DNA of 64,000 nt from Beta vulgaris subsp. vulgaris. Lineage: Eukaryota; Streptophyta; Magnoliopsida; Caryophyllales; Amaranthaceae. Made by a program: the position numbers and the translations under genes. Below are positions 1 through 11,426 of the stretch, piece by piece. Below the pieces are notes generated by a model. The model was not told where the DNA came from. It searched no databases and worked only from the letters and a program-made list of their open reading frames with translations. The stretch lies in contig NC_079205.1 of the NCBI RefSeq assembly GCF_026745355.1, positions 41,153,182 through 41,217,181 on the forward strand, in the 5' to 3' direction. The stretch's first letter is position 1. Each line of letters opens with the position of its first letter.

Positions 1-2094
1 TTATCCGCTATATCATTCACAACATTATAACACCCCGATAATCCTCTTTTTTCCGAAAATACTTTTCAAATATAAAACTAGATAATCATCAAAGCATTAT
101 TATTGATACGTTTTACTCAGAATTTTGCAGCGGAAAACATATAACTAACTATAGAATTGAAATTTAATAAATAACAAAGTTAACTTTAAAACCAAACAAC
201 AACGTTAACGTTACTTCAACCAAACTTAAATATAAATTTATTATCTACAGAACGATAAATAAATCAAAATGCTACACAAGCTCTCCATTCCCGAAACCTG
301 ATGATGCATCATCTGCACACTTGTAGATGACAATACACTAGAGAATCTGCTCACCAATAATGGATCATCACAGGATAAAAAAGGCAAAGTCATGATCAAC
401 ACATACAAACAAAGCACGTAGTCAACAAAGCTGAGTACTACTAATAATAAATAAAGATTCCTACCATGATACTAATAAATATCAAGTTGGGGTAAATAAC
501 AACATAACAATATGCAGATAATTTTTACTGAACTAAACTTTAACTAACATTTTTATTACTTTAATGGAATAGTCATTGGACCGAGTTGTCTAACTAAAAA
601 ACAACATTCCCTTTGGATGACGAAATACGAGCGCGACTTCGTATTCACATGACCTACGATATCGAGGAACCTTTTATATAACAATAGGAACGGTGATCAA
701 TCCAAACCCAGAAAAAGTCATGGCCAGCTCACCATGTACCCAACTCCTGATTGTCCAACTTCTTACGTGCACCAGTATAAAATTTATTATTATCCAAGTT
801 TTACTTTACATGATTTACCAATTATAACTTTTTACGACACACACGCAACACATACAAATAATATATAATCATACATCAATTGGTATGAGACGAGGCAATG
901 GCCTATGATTAGCCCATAGATCTTCCTATTCCTATCCTAAGGGGATATCTCCGAATTTCTCTATTGAAGAGAGACCGGACTTTCTGCCTTCCACTGATAT
1001 TAACGTATTTTTAGTTCTCGAATGTTCAATTGACTTATTAATTCTTTATAACGTACTACATTTTTCTTTGACAAATAAGCCAACTCTATTTTTCTTTTAG
1101 GATTAAATAAGTGATCATACAACTTACAACCCAAGATTCATTCTTCTTTAATCTAATCTTTCTTATTTGTTGAACCTAGTCAACAACCAACTTACCTTTC
1201 AAAGGTATAAAATACCAACTTACCAAATAAGGCCCACAATCCTCATAAAGTAGTGAAAATAATGATAAAAGGAAACACATGATTCAATCATGATCCAAAC
1301 CAATAAATATATTAATTCCTTCATGTGAATTAATAAATAAAGTTTTCCACCAACATGCTTGCATCAATCTTTCATAAAAACATGATATAAATCTCATACT
1401 TAAATCCCATACTTAGCATGTTCGCACACAGGCATAAAACATGTAAAATCCAACACAATAACAATAATATATGAACTCACAAAGTTCCTATACATGATAC
1501 TACATGACTTTCCTTCCTAAAATCATGATACTACATCAAACAACACATAGGTATGTACGTACCTTGTGTAGACAAATTGATAGCTACTTTAACAACTTTA
1601 CAAGTCGCCTAGAGAGAACTCTCCGCCTAAAACAACCAATAAAATTTATAATCAATACTCCAAATAAATTCCAACAATTCTAAAATACTTCAATCCCTTT
1701 AAAAATATTTAAAAGTTGTTTTCATCATTAAAATTTCAATCACTAATATCTCCTAGCATAATACTATACTAGTCATTAAAATCAATAAAATTCCATTAAT
1801 AATAACCTTTTTAAAATTCCCGCAACATATAATTTAGGAAAGCATATTTTAAATAAGTCAACCTTTCCTTGATCTTCCCAAAATAAGTCAAGCTATGGAT
1901 TATTCTTGATTAGGTTAAGCTTGTTGTGTCATTTTTTTTGTATTGAGTTTTAACCGTTTTTCTTATATTTGTGACCTATTTTAGTAGGGTATATAGCTGC
2001 GTGTCGTAATATGATAATTTTTTTATTATTTTTGACCTAAAAATAAAAAAAATGCATTTTCATTCTCTCTCCTCCTCCTTCAGACCTCTGAAGG

Positions 2095-3568
2095 CAGTGG
2101 CGGAGCTACACGTGGTCCCTATTGGTCACGTGACCAACTAATATTTTTGAAAAAAAAAAAATTCATTTGAGCGCTCATTCTCTCGCGCACACACTGAAAC
2201 CCTAACTCTTTCTCTCACTTTCTCCTTCTTGACTCCAGCAGTCAGCAGAAGAACTGAAGGAGCGTTCACTTCCGCCGACTCACCGGTCGCCGACTCGCCG
2301 GTCCAGTCATCTTCAATCCTTCGTCATCCTCTCGCCTCGACGGTTGAGTCGTTCACTCGTTCAGTTCTGAAGATCTTCGTCCAATCGTCCTCGTTTTTCG
2401 ACAATTCACTCAAAGATCTTCCTCCGTTCTTTTATGTCTTCCTATAATTTCGAGATATCCTTGCTTTAATTTCGTCAATTCTTTAGTTTGTATGCGTCGA
2501 TTTCAGTTGTTAAATTTCATTGTCAAGTTTGTTCGTCGGGAGGCCGGCAGGGGGAAGCGTCGCAACGAGCAGGCGGCAGGGGCTGAATTGGACCTATTGC
2601 ACTGTCACTTCTTCGATTTCAGTTGTTCGGTTCTTCTCTCTCAAATTCTTTAATTACTCGTACAAAAATGCTATAACATTTTACTATTCATCTCCATTTT
2701 CTCTCTTCAATTTTTGAACCCTTTTCCCCAAAATTTCTCCAAGGGTTCAACCTTACAGCTGAAACAATCTCCCATGCGAAGCTTCTGTTTTCGACGCTCA
2801 AACAATTTCTGAATAGGGCTCTTTTCGACGCTCTCTGTTTTCTGCCATTGTTCGTCGGGAGGCCGGCAGGGGGAAGCGTCGCAACGAGCAGGCGGCAGGG
2901 GCTGAATTGGACCTATTGCACTGTCACTTCTTCGATTTCAGTTGTTCGGTTCTTCTCTCTCAAATTCTTTAATTACTCGTACAAAAATGCTATAACATTT
3001 TACTATTCATCTCCATTTTCTCTCTTCAATTTTTGAACCCTTTTCCCCAAAATTTCTCCAAGGGTTCAACCTTACAGCTGAAACAATCTCCCATGCGAAG
3101 CTTCTGTTTTCGACGCTCAAACAATTTCTGAATAGGGCTCTTTTCGACGCTCTCTGTTTTCTGCCAAGGTCCATTTCTCTTACTCTTTTTTTCCTTTTCT
3201 TTTTCTGCACATGTTGACATGCAAACTATTCTTTCTTTTTTTTGGATTTTCGGTGCTTTGGTTATTCATGCTAATGATATCGTTTTGGAAGAAGATCATT
3301 TTTAATTTATTGTGTAATTTAGAGATTTTACTTTGTGTTTGAAATTTATCTACGTAATATGCAGCAGTATATTATGGTGCAAAGTATTAATACTCATAGA
3401 TATTGAAATGTTGAAGAAATGATGTATTTTTTTTATTGTAAAAGTGAAGATAGATTTTATTGTAAAACCAATTAATACCATTGTTTTTGTGCACTTTGGC
3501 ATATATTTCGTCTCTGTGCAACCTAGTCGTTAGGACCAACTATTTATAAATTCCTGGATCCGCCACTG
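2095..3568. mobile_element. Non-autonomous hAT transposon
   Basis: The termini are CAGTGGCGGAGC on the left and GGATCCGCCACTG on the right, which is CAGTGGCGGATCC when reverse-complemented. Both ends are flanked by the perfect 8-bp target-site duplication TCTGAAGG (2087-2094 and 3569-3576). An 8-bp duplication with CAGTGGCGGA termini is characteristic of plant hAT elements. There is no transposase ORF. The interior carries an identical 319-bp tandem duplication. Confidence 0.92.
2529..3166. repeat. Perfect 319-bp tandem duplication (two units)
   Basis: Unit 1 spans 2529-2847 and unit 2 spans 2848-3166. I read them as identical at every position, including the small ORFs they contain. This means either a very recent duplication inside the hAT element or an assembly artefact. 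The unit starts at a GTTCGTCGGG motif and ends CTGTTTTCTGCCA. Confidence 0.93.
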
Positions 3569-3576
3569 TCTGAAGG

Positions 3577-4428
3577 CATAAGAGACTCCTCCCTCCTCCT
3601 CTCATCTTTCTCTCTTCTCCTCCTTTAGACCTCTGTTCACGACCTTATTGCGCAAAAGAAGAAGGCATAAGATAGCACGTCAATAGGGAGGGTTAGCAGG
3701 CAAGGCGACTGCGGAGGTGGCTGGTAGGGGTCAGCAGCCGCCTAGGCGGGCAGCGGGGATGAGAGCAGCGAGACAGGGGGAGGAAGAAGATGAGTAGCGA
3801 GAAAGATGAGGGAGAGGAGGAGTAGCGCAGGGGAGGAGGAAGGTGATGGCGCCAGGCAGTGGTGGCGCGAGATTGGCCGCGAAGACGAGGGTCCAGACTA
3901 GTGGTGGTGGTGGTGGCCGGAAATAATGGAGGTTGTGGGTAGTAGTAGGGTAAATTTCAGATTTTTGGGGTTGGGGTTTGTGGTGGTGGTTAGTTGGTTT
4001 CAATGGGTGGTGGTTCAGTGGATGGAACTAGTAGTGAGGAGAGAGATAGTGCAAATTTGGATGATCAATAAATAAATTATGAGAAGGTTGTTTTTTTGTT
4101 TGTTTCGACTTTTCTTATACATCTACGAATACTTTCAGATACAAATTCTTTTTATTATACCTTATATATAATATGAGACCAAAAAGAAGAGGAAATGGCA
4201 GGGCAAATTAAATTATGTAATGCCTGAGAGTAGACACAATATGAACAAATCAAAAAAATAGAAAATAGAATCAAATTCTTTTTTGTTATTTTGATTTGAT
4301 AAACTTTCTACCCATCTATCTATAAAATAGATGGGGTATATCACGTGATAACTAGCTCAATACTTTATGTATGGGGCATGATCTCGACTATTAATGAATA
4401 TATATATCAATCCATTAAAAAAGGCATG
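3577..4428. other. Interior of the TIR transposon, no gene seen
   Basis: This begins with a CT-rich stretch, then a G/A-rich stretch (3680-4030) whose minus-strand reading is proline-rich and low in complexity, and then AT-rich DNA. A related G-rich passage (GTGGGTGG, TGGTTCAGT, TTGGGGTTGGGGTTTG) recurs at 6600-6670. I see no splice-consistent coding. Confidence 0.5.
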
Positions 4429-4501
4429 TGCCAGGAACCAGATTTGAACTAGTGACACGAGGATTTTCAGTCCTCTGCTCTACTAGCTGAGCTATCCTGA
4501 C
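4429..4501 (-). tRNA. trnF-GAA: Plastid-type tRNA-Phe(GAA)-like sequence, probably inactive
   Basis: The minus strand reads as a 73-nt plastid trnF-GAA. It has a 7-bp acceptor stem (GTCAGGA with TCCTGGC), D stem GCTC/GAGC, anticodon stem GAGGA/TCCTC, anticodon GAA in loop CTGAAAA, T stem ACTAG/CTGGT and discriminator A. From memory of the plastid gene, the differences are an acceptor G to A (makes an A-T pair), a T-stem C to T (makes a wobble) and a D-loop GG to AG that hits the near-invariant G18. The fold survives but the D-loop change argues against function. Plastid-like similarity seems to stop within about 10 bp of either end. It lies inside the TIR transposon. Confidence 0.85.
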
Positions 4502-4650
4502 CATCCATTCAATAATCAATAATTATATCACTTCATCTTTCCACTTTTTGGGAAAAGGACGACAATAGAATTTGACTTTCAATAGGATTTCTTCTATAGA
4601 ATTCCATATGCTTCTCAGGAGTACATGCTGGAATTTGTTTCTTGTACAGG

Positions 4651-6579
4651 TGTAATAACCCTGATTTTAAGAACGTTTATTTAAATGATGATTATACTAA
4701 TTAAGGTAATTATATTTCGAAAAATTCTTATTTTATTTGAGTTGTGGAGTATTATTTTTATTTGTTGTGGTGTAATATATCTATTTATTAATTTTATGAA
4801 ATTATTATATTATTTTACAAATCGCGTTTAATGAGCAATTTGTTGTTTTGATTTACCCGATTAGGAAACCAAAGTCGGGTTCCCATCCTTTGATGTTGTC
4901 GGTTATATTTGGTAAATAAAAACCAAAACAATCTCCTACTTTCATTTACTCTCTCGATGTTTCAAAACCCATTTCACCCAAAATCCCACCTCCCTCTTCT
5001 CTCTTCTCGCGCGTCGGTGCTGGTGGTTACAGGCCGACAGTGTTGTCGCCTAGACCTAGCCTTCGTTGCCGTCAGTTCTTGTTCGCTGGACCAGCGACCT
5101 ATCGCATCTCTTTCTCTCTCTCTCTCTCTCGTTGACTCCTTTGTTCTCGCTGGTGCTGCTGAACATGATTGTTGCACTCACCGGACTTACGATGCACCAT
5201 CTGCTTGCCGTTGTAGCTCCGTCTGGATTTTGCTGGTTTGCCACACAAGTGTCGGTGCACTGTCTTGTCGCCGGAACAAACCTCGCTTGTTGTGTTGTTC
5301 GTCCATGCTCCAAATGAGCAGAGGTAAAACGTAGTACCTATTCATTCCAATTTCTGATTTCTTTTTAAAATTTATATATATCATGCCCAAGTTGTTATTG
5401 TTTGTTGTTGTTGTTCGATGCTGTCATGATTGTTGGTGTGGTTGCTGCATTGTTTTTATCCTGTTTTTTTTGTTTCTACTCCAAAAATCTGTTGGTTCTT
5501 GGTGCTGTCGTTGTTGTTGGTCGTTGTTGGGTTGTTGTTGTAGATGCGTCGTCGTCATGGTGATCGTTGTTGCTAGTTGTGGTTAGTAATCAATAGGAAT
5601 AGTTTGTAGTTGATTGGCAAGTTTAGTTAGTTGAGTTATATGATCATGAATTGGGATGCTAGTCGTGTGACGTAGCTAGTGTTATTATTGAATTTATAGT
5701 TGATTATGATTTGAGGATTATGGAATGGGGATGCTAAAGGTTTATAATTTCTAAATTAGGAATTGGTTATGGTTTTATTTTCTTAGATTAGTTAAAATTG
5801 ATTATTTATTATAATTATAATTGTGAGGTGATTCTTGAAGGATGATTTTGGAGTGAAGAATCATTCGGGATTATGAAGTTGATTGTGTTGTTGGACTTGG
5901 ATGCGTTCAGGTAACTTTTATGTTCAGTAAAATAATTTACTCATGCCCATGTGTGTGCGGATCTCTATTTTGATAAATAAGTTCGTACTATGGCCATAGA
6001 TATAAATGTGATGAACTGAAAATAGAAAGTGGGCAAGGTATGGGTGGAGGATGGTTACTCTTTTGACCTGATAAGGTCGGCTACGCTCCATAACGAACCT
6101 TGGGGGTAGTATTGCCGGGCTCCATAACAAACCTTGGAGGCAGCGTTTGTCTAAAACTTGTACTTGCCATTGATTTGTTTAAGAGAGTGAGCTATGCCAA
6201 CGTTGTAACGAGATCAAAATGATTTGAGAAATAAGATGTTTATAGGACTGAAGTAAAGGTTACGAGTTTTCCACTCATTTTGGAATTTTGTTTGTTTTGT
6301 ATTTCTTCCCTGAATTTGCAGGTTCGGTATCACGAGCTCGAGAATGGAAGTGAAGCTAGATTATGATGTTGTCGTAGATTATGGATTAAGTTTGTATTTT
6401 AGACAACTGATTTGAGAATAGTTATTTATATTTCATTGTATATAATATTTGGAAATATTAGTCGAGATATTGGTGTAATTAAGGTTATTTTTCGCTGCGA
6501 AGTAATTTATTTAAGAGTTATAATTATTTATGGATGTCGAGTGTATTTCGCTAGCAGCTCGAAAGAGCGGGTTGTTACA
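4651..6579 (+). mobile_element. Solo LTR (Ty3/gypsy, Tekay-like) with TSD
   Basis: The sequence starts TGTAATAACCC and ends GGGTTGTTACA, a short terminal inverted repeat with TG...CA ends, and is flanked by the 5-bp duplication ACAGG (4646-4650 and 6580-6584). The length is 1929 bp and there is no internal domain, so it is a solo LTR left by recombination between two LTRs. A TATA-like stretch near 4910 followed by a CT-rich leader suggests plus orientation. Small ORFs at 4909-5334 and 5383-5586 are leader sequence, not genes. The end motif resembles the LTR ends at 14676 and 31660, but the body differs. Confidence 0.9.
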
Positions 6580-7657
6580 ACAGGTGCTAATAAGGAGAAT
6601 TCAGTGGGTGGGTGGTGGTTCAGTATGGCATTTGGTGGCCCGATGGTGGATGTTGGGGTTGGGGTTTGAGGGTGATTGTTGGATTGGGATGGTGGGTGAA
6701 AATAAAAAGCAAAAGTATATAAAAAAAGTAAAAATAAAACAATAAGTTGTTTAGGTTGCAAGTATTTTGACCCAATAGAAGAAAATGGTCCTACAAGATT
6801 AACTCAATCAGGAATAATTCATAATTTGACTTATTTTAGAAAGATCACACAAAGGTTGGCTTATAACATACTACTATGATTTTCCAATCTTAAACACCCT
6901 AAAAATCCTTGCTTTGATACTTAAAATCCAATTTGAACATAATGATTAAACCTGAATTTTTATTTCTTCAATACTTAAATTGGATAATCATAATATCATT
7001 AAAACAGTAATTTAAAGCTTCTAAACATAATTAACACTAAAACAAATCATAAAAACACAATCTTTAAATAAAACTTGAGGAGGAAGAAAAGTAATCAAAC
7101 CAACACAAAGAAGGAAACGAACAAGAAAAGGCGCCAGCGTGAATAGTGGTAGCAGCGGCGTACTCACGGTGGTGGTCGGTGGTGATGGTGTGAAATGGAG
7201 GAGGATTTCTTGTTGAGGAAGAAATTATTTCTTGAAAGAGAAGAAAGGAAGAGAGAAGAAAAATCGTGGAAGGGAGAGGAAGAATAACGCCGATTTTGGT
7301 GTGAGGGAGGAGAGAGAAAATTTATGTGTCGGTAAAATCTGGGTCTAATGTATTTATAGGCATGTTTTCCTTTTGGGCGTAGGAAAAGGCAATTGGGTTT
7401 TAAATAGAGTTTAATGATGAATAAGATTGATGATTAAAACCCCTAACATTACTAGAAGTACTCTCTTTTCCTAGTCCAATTAGTATTTGGATTCCTCAAG
7501 CCCATTTAAACTCCTTTTTCAAATCCAAAAAGTATTTTAAATGTTTTTTTTCAAAACATGCCTTAACAAGATATTTTAACTTCCGTAAATCCTTAAAATA
7601 ATTCCTTTGACTTTCAAATAGTCAACCTTCTAAATAAATAAATTATTTTAACTAAAT

Positions 7658-7681
7658 TATATATATATATATATATATATA
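7658..7681. repeat. (TA)n microsatellite
   Basis: A 24-bp uninterrupted alternation of T and A lies inside the left Tekay LTR, close to its U3 end. Confidence 0.9.
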
Positions 7682-7732
7682 AACTATATATATAACATAT
7701 TTATAAAATTCATAAATTTACGGGGGATTTCA

Positions 7733-8051
7733 GTCTACTCCTCTTAAAAGAAGTTTCATCCCGAAACTTGACACAAAAACTCCCATATTTCGAAAAATTT
7801 GATCTAAATTTTCATTTGAAAAAAAAATTGTGCTACTCATGTGCACATGAGAACAACTTTAAAACTCACTTGCGTTACTCTTGAACACATTTTTCCATGT
7901 GGAGAATCTATTTATTTTGCACCAACATGTGCAAATCGCCAAAATAAGCATAAAAATCTCACAAGAATAAGTAAAAAGCGCGAAATTCTATCGCATTCTA
8001 CCCCCCTTAAAGAAAACGAGTTACACCCTCGTAACTCACCTCAAGGAACAA
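7733..8051 (-). other. Polypurine tract and 3' untranslated region of the chromovirus
   Basis: Read on the minus strand, TTTTAAGAGGAGTAGAC (7733-7749) lies directly against the LTR end and is the polypurine tract that primes plus-strand DNA synthesis. The rest, up to the end of the chromodomain ORF, is AT-rich with no coding. Confidence 0.7.
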
Positions 8052-8392
8052 TTATGGAAATTTCTTCTTCATTTCATCTTCGACTTCCCACGTTGCTGCC
8101 TCATCAGACTCGTGGTTAGACCAAAGTACTTTCACGATATGGACATCCTTTTTGCGTGTACTACGCACCTTTCTGTCAAGAATCTTCACAAGCCTTTCCT
8201 CAGGGTCCAGAACATGACACTCATCAGGGATATAACGTTTGAGTTGGGAAATGTGAAACGCATCACACATCTTCTCAAACTCCATTGGCAACACCAACCT
8301 ATAGGCTACTTTCCCAATTCTCTCCAAAATCTTACATGGGCCTACATATTTGGCACTTAACTTGCCATTTTTCCCAAATCTCATGACGCCCT
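8052..8392 (-). pseudogene. Integrase C-terminus with chromodomain (Tekay chromovirus)
   Basis: The minus-strand ORF encodes the end of Ty3/gypsy integrase. It has the GPF/Y-like stretch (KYVGPCKILERIGKVAYRL), then DAFHISQLKRY, then a C-terminal chromodomain containing VKVLWSNHESDEAATWEVE and stopping shortly after. Such chromodomains direct integration toward marked heterochromatin. Similarity begins just inside the module (the codons for GV precede MRFG) and is cut at 8393 by unrelated DNA. About 90 integrase codons seem to be missing between this piece and the one ending near 10537. The lineage is inferred from the chromodomain, long LTRs and initiator-Met primer site. Confidence 0.85.
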
Positions 8393-8850
8393 ATTTTATT
8401 AATTAAACCTAATATCAGGATGACTCATGAGATTCTAATTACTAATGAATTCCTTGCAGCAACGTTTTGTTGGTAATGTAAGCCAACTCTTATATCAGAA
8501 TCATACCTCTATGATAAAATCTGTATCGGTTGGCCAGTTTTCAGGGTTTGCCTTTCTCCCTCTCCTCTTCTTGGTAACTGATCACAAATTTCTTATGTAA
8601 ATTTTCTTCATTTTCCTTTTTCTAAGCTTTCCTTCTTTGGATGTAAACTTTTCCCTCATGCATAGCCCAACAACCAAGAAAATCCCTAATAAACATTTCT
8701 GATTTTATGTAAAAAGGAACATATTCAACTATGTTAGGTGTCGCTATGGTATATGCGAGCTTTTTATGGTAAATTGGTTTTTGGTTATTATGTTTCTTAT
8801 CTAAATTACCATTATAGGTGCGAAAGCTAGGATTGCAAATATGCCTGTCA
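8393..8850. other. Unassigned filler between chromovirus pieces
   Basis: This segment matches neither the chromovirus nor the adjacent SIRE LTR. On the minus strand it holds an exon-like stretch at 8507-8577 and, upstream of that, an open frame with QRRKA. No repeats or transposon termini are visible. It could be captured gene DNA or filler from end-joining. Confidence 0.4.
8507..8577 (-). pseudogene. Possible captured exon, unidentified
   Basis: A 71-nt minus-strand segment is bounded by a plausible acceptor (TTTGTGATCAG) and donor (ATAGAG/GTATGA). One frame reads KKRRGRKANPENWPTDTDF, a basic stretch then an acidic end, open throughout. The gene was not recognised. Short exons with passable splice signals also occur by chance. 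Confidence 0.25.
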
Positions 8851-10244
8851 TTGTATAATATGAGCACTATAAGAGGGGGGGTGAATTATAGTGAAAGAAT
8901 AAGCGTAACTTTTTGCGGAATTAAAAGCTTGTTAGGGAACTCAAAATGGGAACACAAGAGATTTTAGCGAGGAAAAAACGTCCTAGGCCCAATTAGGAAG
9001 AAACAACCTCGACCACAAGGGATTTTAACTCAATCTTTCGACTATAATAGGCCAACAACTTTGTTACAAACCTATTAATTCTCTCGAGCCTCAACCTGAG
9101 TTCCTAAACTCAAGTTCCCAACAACAGTTCCCTCTAGCTATTGTTCCTCTCAAAATTCACTCGAAGTTCCTTTCTCTTTCCCTTTCTCTTGCTTCACTCA
9201 AACCTTTCTCACACTTACATGAGTTCACTCAAACCCTTTAAACAAACAAATACAATTTCTGATAACAATGGAAAAGTAAAAACAAAAGATCGTAAGTATG
9301 ATTTCCCTTGGGAACACGACACTGACAATTAGATAACTTAGGATTTTAAGCTATGTCAGACACACATTGGTGTAACCACTAAAAGTCAGACACATATTTA
9401 TTTTGTGATTAGGCACTTATCTATAGTAAGTAGCAATGAATTAATTAACGACTAATTAACCCACTAACCCGATGATTTCCCCTAATTAAATTTACTTAGG
9501 AACTAAGAAGCTAACCCACTAACCCACTAACTCACTTAGAATGTGTAACAGTGCTAATTACGTGATAAGTGGTTTCTTGAGGAATAATTAAACTATTTAA
9601 AAATAATCCAATTCAGGAATTATATATTTTCCATTTATTTTAAATCTATCCAAAAATCAGATTTTATTTAAAGAATAAAATCGGTCTATTCTAAAATAGG
9701 AAAGATAAGATTTTTAAAAATAAAATAATATCTTTTTCGAATAAAATAAACTAATTAAAATTATTTCCTAACCAATTCCCTAAAATAGTGGATCTAGGCC
9801 AAATTAAACTAGGACTACTAAATTTCTATCAAACGCTTAACATTACTTAGGCGCTTAATATTTATTGGGTCCAGATGTTCTTAATTTAGTTTCTAAGTCA
9901 GTCCCTAACTAAAGTTCCTAAGCTGTGCCAGTATCTATTTCTGTCATGGGAACAAAATTAGTTCCTTTGAGAATTCAACACCAAACATCTTATACCCTTA
10001 CTTGACCTTGACATGAAGAATACAATACACCAATATAATACACCCTAATGCATTCTAATCTTCATTCCAAACTTGATTCTTCATCTTAGGAACGTTTTCA
10101 CTTCGATCTTGATTAATTCTCCTTTCTTCAATCTTCAATCAAGTATTCTCTTTGTTCTTCAATGAATAACCTAGAGACATCACACATGAAATAATACAAG
10201 TATGTCTGTTGTGGTTAAGTCATCTTCAAAACCTAGGGTCAACA
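8851..10244 (-). repeat. SIRE-type copia LTR (3' LTR fragment)
   Basis: This shares TTGTATAATATGAGCACTAT and the following segment with the LTRs at 31724, 33313 and (inverted) 46533-47600. It ends AGGGTCAACA at 10244, next to a polypurine tract. It is in minus orientation. At the left end the terminal TGT is altered to TGTCA. A long AT-rich stretch at 9570-9800 corresponds to the U3 side. Confidence 0.8.
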
Positions 10245-10536
10245 ATTTCCCCCTTTTTGAAGATGGCAACAAAAGGCATACTTTACAAGATATATAATAT
10301 ATATAATTGAAATTAGTCACATAAAAAAACTTAACCAAGTTAAATTCAATTTTATTCGACCAAGTTAAATTCAATTTTATTCAACCTTTATTATATATTT
10401 TAAACTTAGACAAAAGTTTCACTGTCATTCTTAATGAAAAAGTGAAAACATGAAACAAGGCAAAAAATTAATTTATATTTTACTCTTATTGCCTTTCTCT
10501 TTCCCCCTTTGACATCTTCAAAAACATTATTCCATG
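10245..10536 (-). other. SIRE polypurine tract and 3' untranslated fragment
   Basis: The polypurine tract, read in reverse as TCAAAAAGGGGGAAAT, lies next to the LTR. At 10493-10530 is a second purine block (AAAGGGGGAAAGAGAAAGGC in reverse) found at the same place in the copies near 34285 and 46325. The SIRE sequence then joins chromovirus integrase directly at about 10537, with a few bases of possible microhomology (ATGGAATAATG). Confidence 0.7.
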
Positions 10537-11148
10537 ATAACTGTTATTGTACGAAAACTCCACCATAGGTAAGAATTTCTCCCAAGTTCCTTGAAAATCC
10601 AAAACACAAGCTCCCAAGTTAAGCCTTGTACCCAGAGCTTTCTGTAACTCTTGCCAGAATTTCGCTTGAAATCTTGAATCACGATCACAAATAATCGAGC
10701 TAGGCACTCCATATAATCGTATGATCATGTTCATATATAATTTTGCCAATCGATCCAAACTCCAATTACTCTTTACTGCTAGGAAATGTGTCGACTTCAT
10801 CTATCGATCCACAATAACCCAAATGGCATTCATTCCCTTGGTTAACATAGGCAAACCTAGGATGAAATCCATCGATATGGAATCCCATTTCCACTCTGGC
10901 ACATCCAAAGGCCGCAATAAACCAGCTGGCCTCTGGTGTTCTATTTTAATCCCGTGACATGTGAAGCATTTAGCCATAAAGTCTGCTACTTCCTGTTTCA
11001 TATTACTCCACCAATACACCTGCCTCAGATCTTTGTACAACTTATTTCCTCCAAGGTGAATCGAATATGGTGCATTGTGAGACTCAGTCAAAATTCTTTT
11101 CTTCAATTTTTCATCAGTTGGAACACATAATCTCCCTTGAAACCTCAA
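10537..11148 (-). pseudogene. Integrase zinc-binding and catalytic core fragment (Tekay)
   Basis: The minus-strand coding reads the HHCC zinc region (H and H in TESHNAPYSIHLGG, then CFTCHG), the first catalytic Asp in SMDFILGLP and the second in CDRDSRF. There is an in-frame stop after VIVDR at about 10799. After LGTRLNLG, about 25 residues around the catalytic Glu (normally YHPQTDGQSER-like) are missing, and the frame resumes at ACVLDFQGTW and ends at NNSYH. The enzyme is therefore dead: it has a stop codon, no catalytic Glu and no adjoining C-terminus. Confidence 0.85.
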
Positions 11149-11426
11149 AGTTCATCTTCTTGGATCAAAAAACCAGGTGACTTCCCGTTCGTCAACCTTT
11201 ATTCGTTCTAATTGTGAATCCTTTTCCTGAGCTCCCTTTATTTCATCAATTAAGCTTGGTCTTACCCCCTCTAATGCATTCAAACAAACACCCTTTTTCT
11301 TCTGAATGAATTCTACATCCATTCTCAAGAGATCATCATAATGGCTCGGGGAGTAGTCCGGATTGTATTCAAGTGAGATTTACGACTCAGGGCATCAACA
11401 ACTACATTAGCTTTTCCAGGATGGTA
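11149..11426 (-). pseudogene. RNase H-integrase linker of the chromovirus, decayed
   Basis: This lies between the integrase and RNase H ORFs of the same element. The minus-strand frames show short stretches consistent with gypsy pol linker but are broken by stops and indels. No separate gene is present. Confidence 0.5.

Larger units (their letters stand above)
1853..6864. mobile_element. Non-autonomous TIR DNA transposon (Mutator-like?) with nested insertions
   Basis: About 100 bp at 1853-1955 is an inverted repeat of 6765-6864. The ends read ATAAGTCAACCTTT and, reverse-complemented, ATAAGCCAACCTTT. The flanking LTR sequence is continuous in a second copy at 32709-33312, so this block is an insertion. 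Subtracting the nested hAT element and solo LTR leaves about 1.6 kb with no transposase. No clean target-site duplication is visible, so the superfamily is uncertain; Mutator-like is a guess based on the long, loosely matched TIRs. Confidence 0.6.
26..7732 (-). repeat. Tekay-type Ty3/gypsy LTR (3' LTR), interrupted
   Basis: This is the left LTR of a minus-strand chromovirus. It begins with a degenerate TATAACACCCCG (compare TGTAATGCCCCG at 14676) and ends GGGGGATTTCA at 7732, directly against a polypurine tract. Removing the TIR transposon at 1853-6864 leaves about 2.7 kb, which is usual for Tekay/Del LTRs. The reverse complement has a TATAAATA-like box near 7355 followed by a CT-rich leader. 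Segments 1435-1850 and 6865-6985 are repeated as one continuous stretch at 32709-33312, which confirms that the DNA between them is an insertion. I could not align this LTR to the right LTR at 14676. It is AT-rich and has no credible coding. Confidence 0.7.

Noticed and set aside
3731..4003. Proline-rich minus-strand ORF
   Set aside because: Low-complexity purine/pyrimidine-biased DNA inside a transposon.
4429..4501. A working nuclear or plastid tRNA gene
   Set aside because: Changed D-loop G18 and location within a transposon make function unlikely, though the fold is intact.
4909..5334. 141-codon plus-strand ORF
   Set aside because: Lies in the CT-rich leader of a solo LTR; no recognisable domain.
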